A stretch of 5,524 nt of DNA. Source: Acidimicrobiia bacterium. Its GTDB lineage: Bacteria; Actinomycetota; Acidimicrobiia; Acidimicrobiales; Aldehydirespiratoraceae. The notes under the pieces were generated by a model, which was given only the letters and a program-made list of their open reading frames with translations, was not told where the DNA came from and made no database searches. Below, one piece after another: positions 4,703-5,524 of this stretch (position 1 is the stretch's first letter; the number at the start of each line of letters is the position of its first letter). The position numbers and the translations under genes are program-made. The DNA lies in contig JAJDZO010000381.1 of assembly GCA_022824605.1 (NCBI GenBank), positions 1-5,524 on the forward strand. Direction: 5' to 3'.

Positions 4703-5524
4703 GGCGGGTCTTGGGCGAGACGGCGAGCGGGTCGATGAGGTTCAGTCGGTCGACGCCGATGCCACCGGTGAGTTGCACGTTCACACCCGGGCGATCCGGG
4801 CCGGGCGTGCCGACAACCAGAACGCGCTGGCGCCGCTGCTGTGGGCCACGTCCACGTTCACCGCGGGCAGCGTTGCGGCGGCCCGCGATCTTGCGGTCGA
4901 CCCACACTCCACCCGGTTCTACACCCGCTACGGCAACCCGACGGTCAAGGCGTTCGAGGACGCGGTGGCCGACCTCGAGGGCACCGAGTCGGCGCGAGCG
5001 TTCGCGTCGGGCATGGGCGCGCTCAGCGCCATCGTGTTGGGCCTCTGCTCGAGCGGTGATCACATAGTCGCTCAACGCCAGCTCTACGGCGGCACGCAGC
5101 TGCTGTTGCAGACGGTGTGCCCCCGTTTCGGCATAGAGGTGACCTTCGTGGACGGCACCGAGCCGGGTGCGTTCGCCGATGCCGTGATCGCGGGGCGCAC
5201 GATGCTGGTGATCGCGGAGACGCCCGCCAACCCCAAGCTCGATGTGGTCGATCTGGCTGCGGTGGGCGCCATCGCCGGGCCGATGACGGTGGTGGACTCG
5301 ACGTTCGCCACGCCGCTGGTGCAGAGGCCCGCCGAGTTCGGCGTCGATCTGGTGGTGCATTCGGCCACCAAGGCCATCGCGGGCCACAACGACGCCACCA
5401 TCGGGGTGGTGGCCGGCAGCGAGGAGTTGCTGGGGTGGCTGTGGAGCTACGCCGTGCTGCACGGTGCGGTGGCCTCCCCGTTCGATGCCCTCAACGCTTT
5501 GCGGGGCATCCGCACGCTGGCGGT
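4695..5524 (+). CDS. Cys/Met-metabolism PLP enzyme (O-acylhomoserine sulfhydrylase or cystathionine gamma-synthase), 3' cut by window
   Basis: A PLP-dependent enzyme expected to replace the acyl group of O-acylhomoserine with sulfide (giving homocysteine) or cysteine (giving cystathionine). It is open to the right edge, with 276 codons visible of a usual 380-430. Visible motifs: YTRYGNPT at 76-83, phosphate-binding SGMGA at 105-109, LYGGT with the ring-stacking Tyr131, ETPANP at 175-180, cofactor-nitrogen Asp201 in VDSTFATP, and SATK with the Schiff-base Lys226. A 25-30 residue acidic N-terminal tail precedes the conserved HTRAIRAG. GTG at 4695 is chosen for its AAGGAGG site, and the frame overlaps metX by 8 bp, implying translational coupling. 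The context supports methionine synthesis. The GAVASPFDA stretch near 257-265 also resembles methionine gamma-lyase, so the exact reaction is open and no symbol is given. Confidence 0.9.
   Translation, partial: MAEAGLGRDGERVDEVQSVDADATGELHVHTRAIRAGRADNQNALAPLLWATSTFTAGSVAAARDLAVDPHSTRFYTRYGNPTVKAFEDAVADLEGTESARAFASGMGALSAIVLGLCSSGDHIVAQRQLYGGTQLLLQTVCPRFGIEVTFVDGTEPGAFADAVIAGRTMLVIAETPANPKLDVVDLAAVGAIAGPMTVVDSTFATPLVQRPAEFGVDLVVHSATKAIAGHNDATIGVVAGSEELLGWLWSYAVLHGAVASPFDALNALRGIRTLA

Noticed and set aside
1..5524. Search for a CRISPR array, tRNA, rRNA, transposase, phage gene or defence system
   Set aside because: No spaced repeat array, tRNA cloverleaf, rRNA core or mobile-element gene is visible. 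The window consists of housekeeping metabolism genes, a helicase and a surface protein.

Overview
The window is G+C-rich (about two thirds by eye) and uses GTG starts, purine-rich Shine-Dalgarno sites and actinobacterial-style genes. The secreted SLH-like protein with paired cysteines around each repeat loop resembles proteins I associate with Acidimicrobiia (Ilumatobacter-like actinobacteria). That placement is an inference from protein style. The right edge cuts a gene open. The left edge looks like a physical contig end, because the last 32-33 bases are A+T-rich, carry stops in all six frames and break a gene in mid-domain.

Left half, minus strand: an adenosine deaminase (686-1735, probably extending to about 1801) is followed 65 bp downstream by the secreted SLH-like protein (620 down to the broken end at 24). 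Three units of an 11-12 bp tandem repeat sit on the adenosine deaminase stop codon. Divergent from the deaminase, with almost no spacer, is a compact DEAD-box RNA helicase on the plus strand (about 1803-3077).

Right half, plus strand: a methionine-biosynthesis operon. A leader of roughly 310 nt (3078-3415) carries a SAM-binding riboswitch of the SAM-I/SAM-IV clan. It is followed by a stable hairpin, a 12-bp palindrome and a possible 24-codon leader ORF whose start is a diverged copy of the metX start. Then come metX (homoserine O-acyltransferase, 3416-4702) and a Cys/Met-metabolism PLP enzyme (4695 to the edge) that overlaps metX by 8 bp behind a near-perfect ribosome binding site. MetX activates homoserine by acylation, and the PLP enzyme would replace the acyl group with a sulfur nucleophile (sulfide or cysteine). 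The riboswitch would shut the pair down when S-adenosylmethionine is plentiful.

The protein families are ordinary. The points that merit a second look are the riboswitch architecture (a K-turn-less P2 together with a P4), the two independent short duplications packed around the metX start, and the foreign-looking left end.
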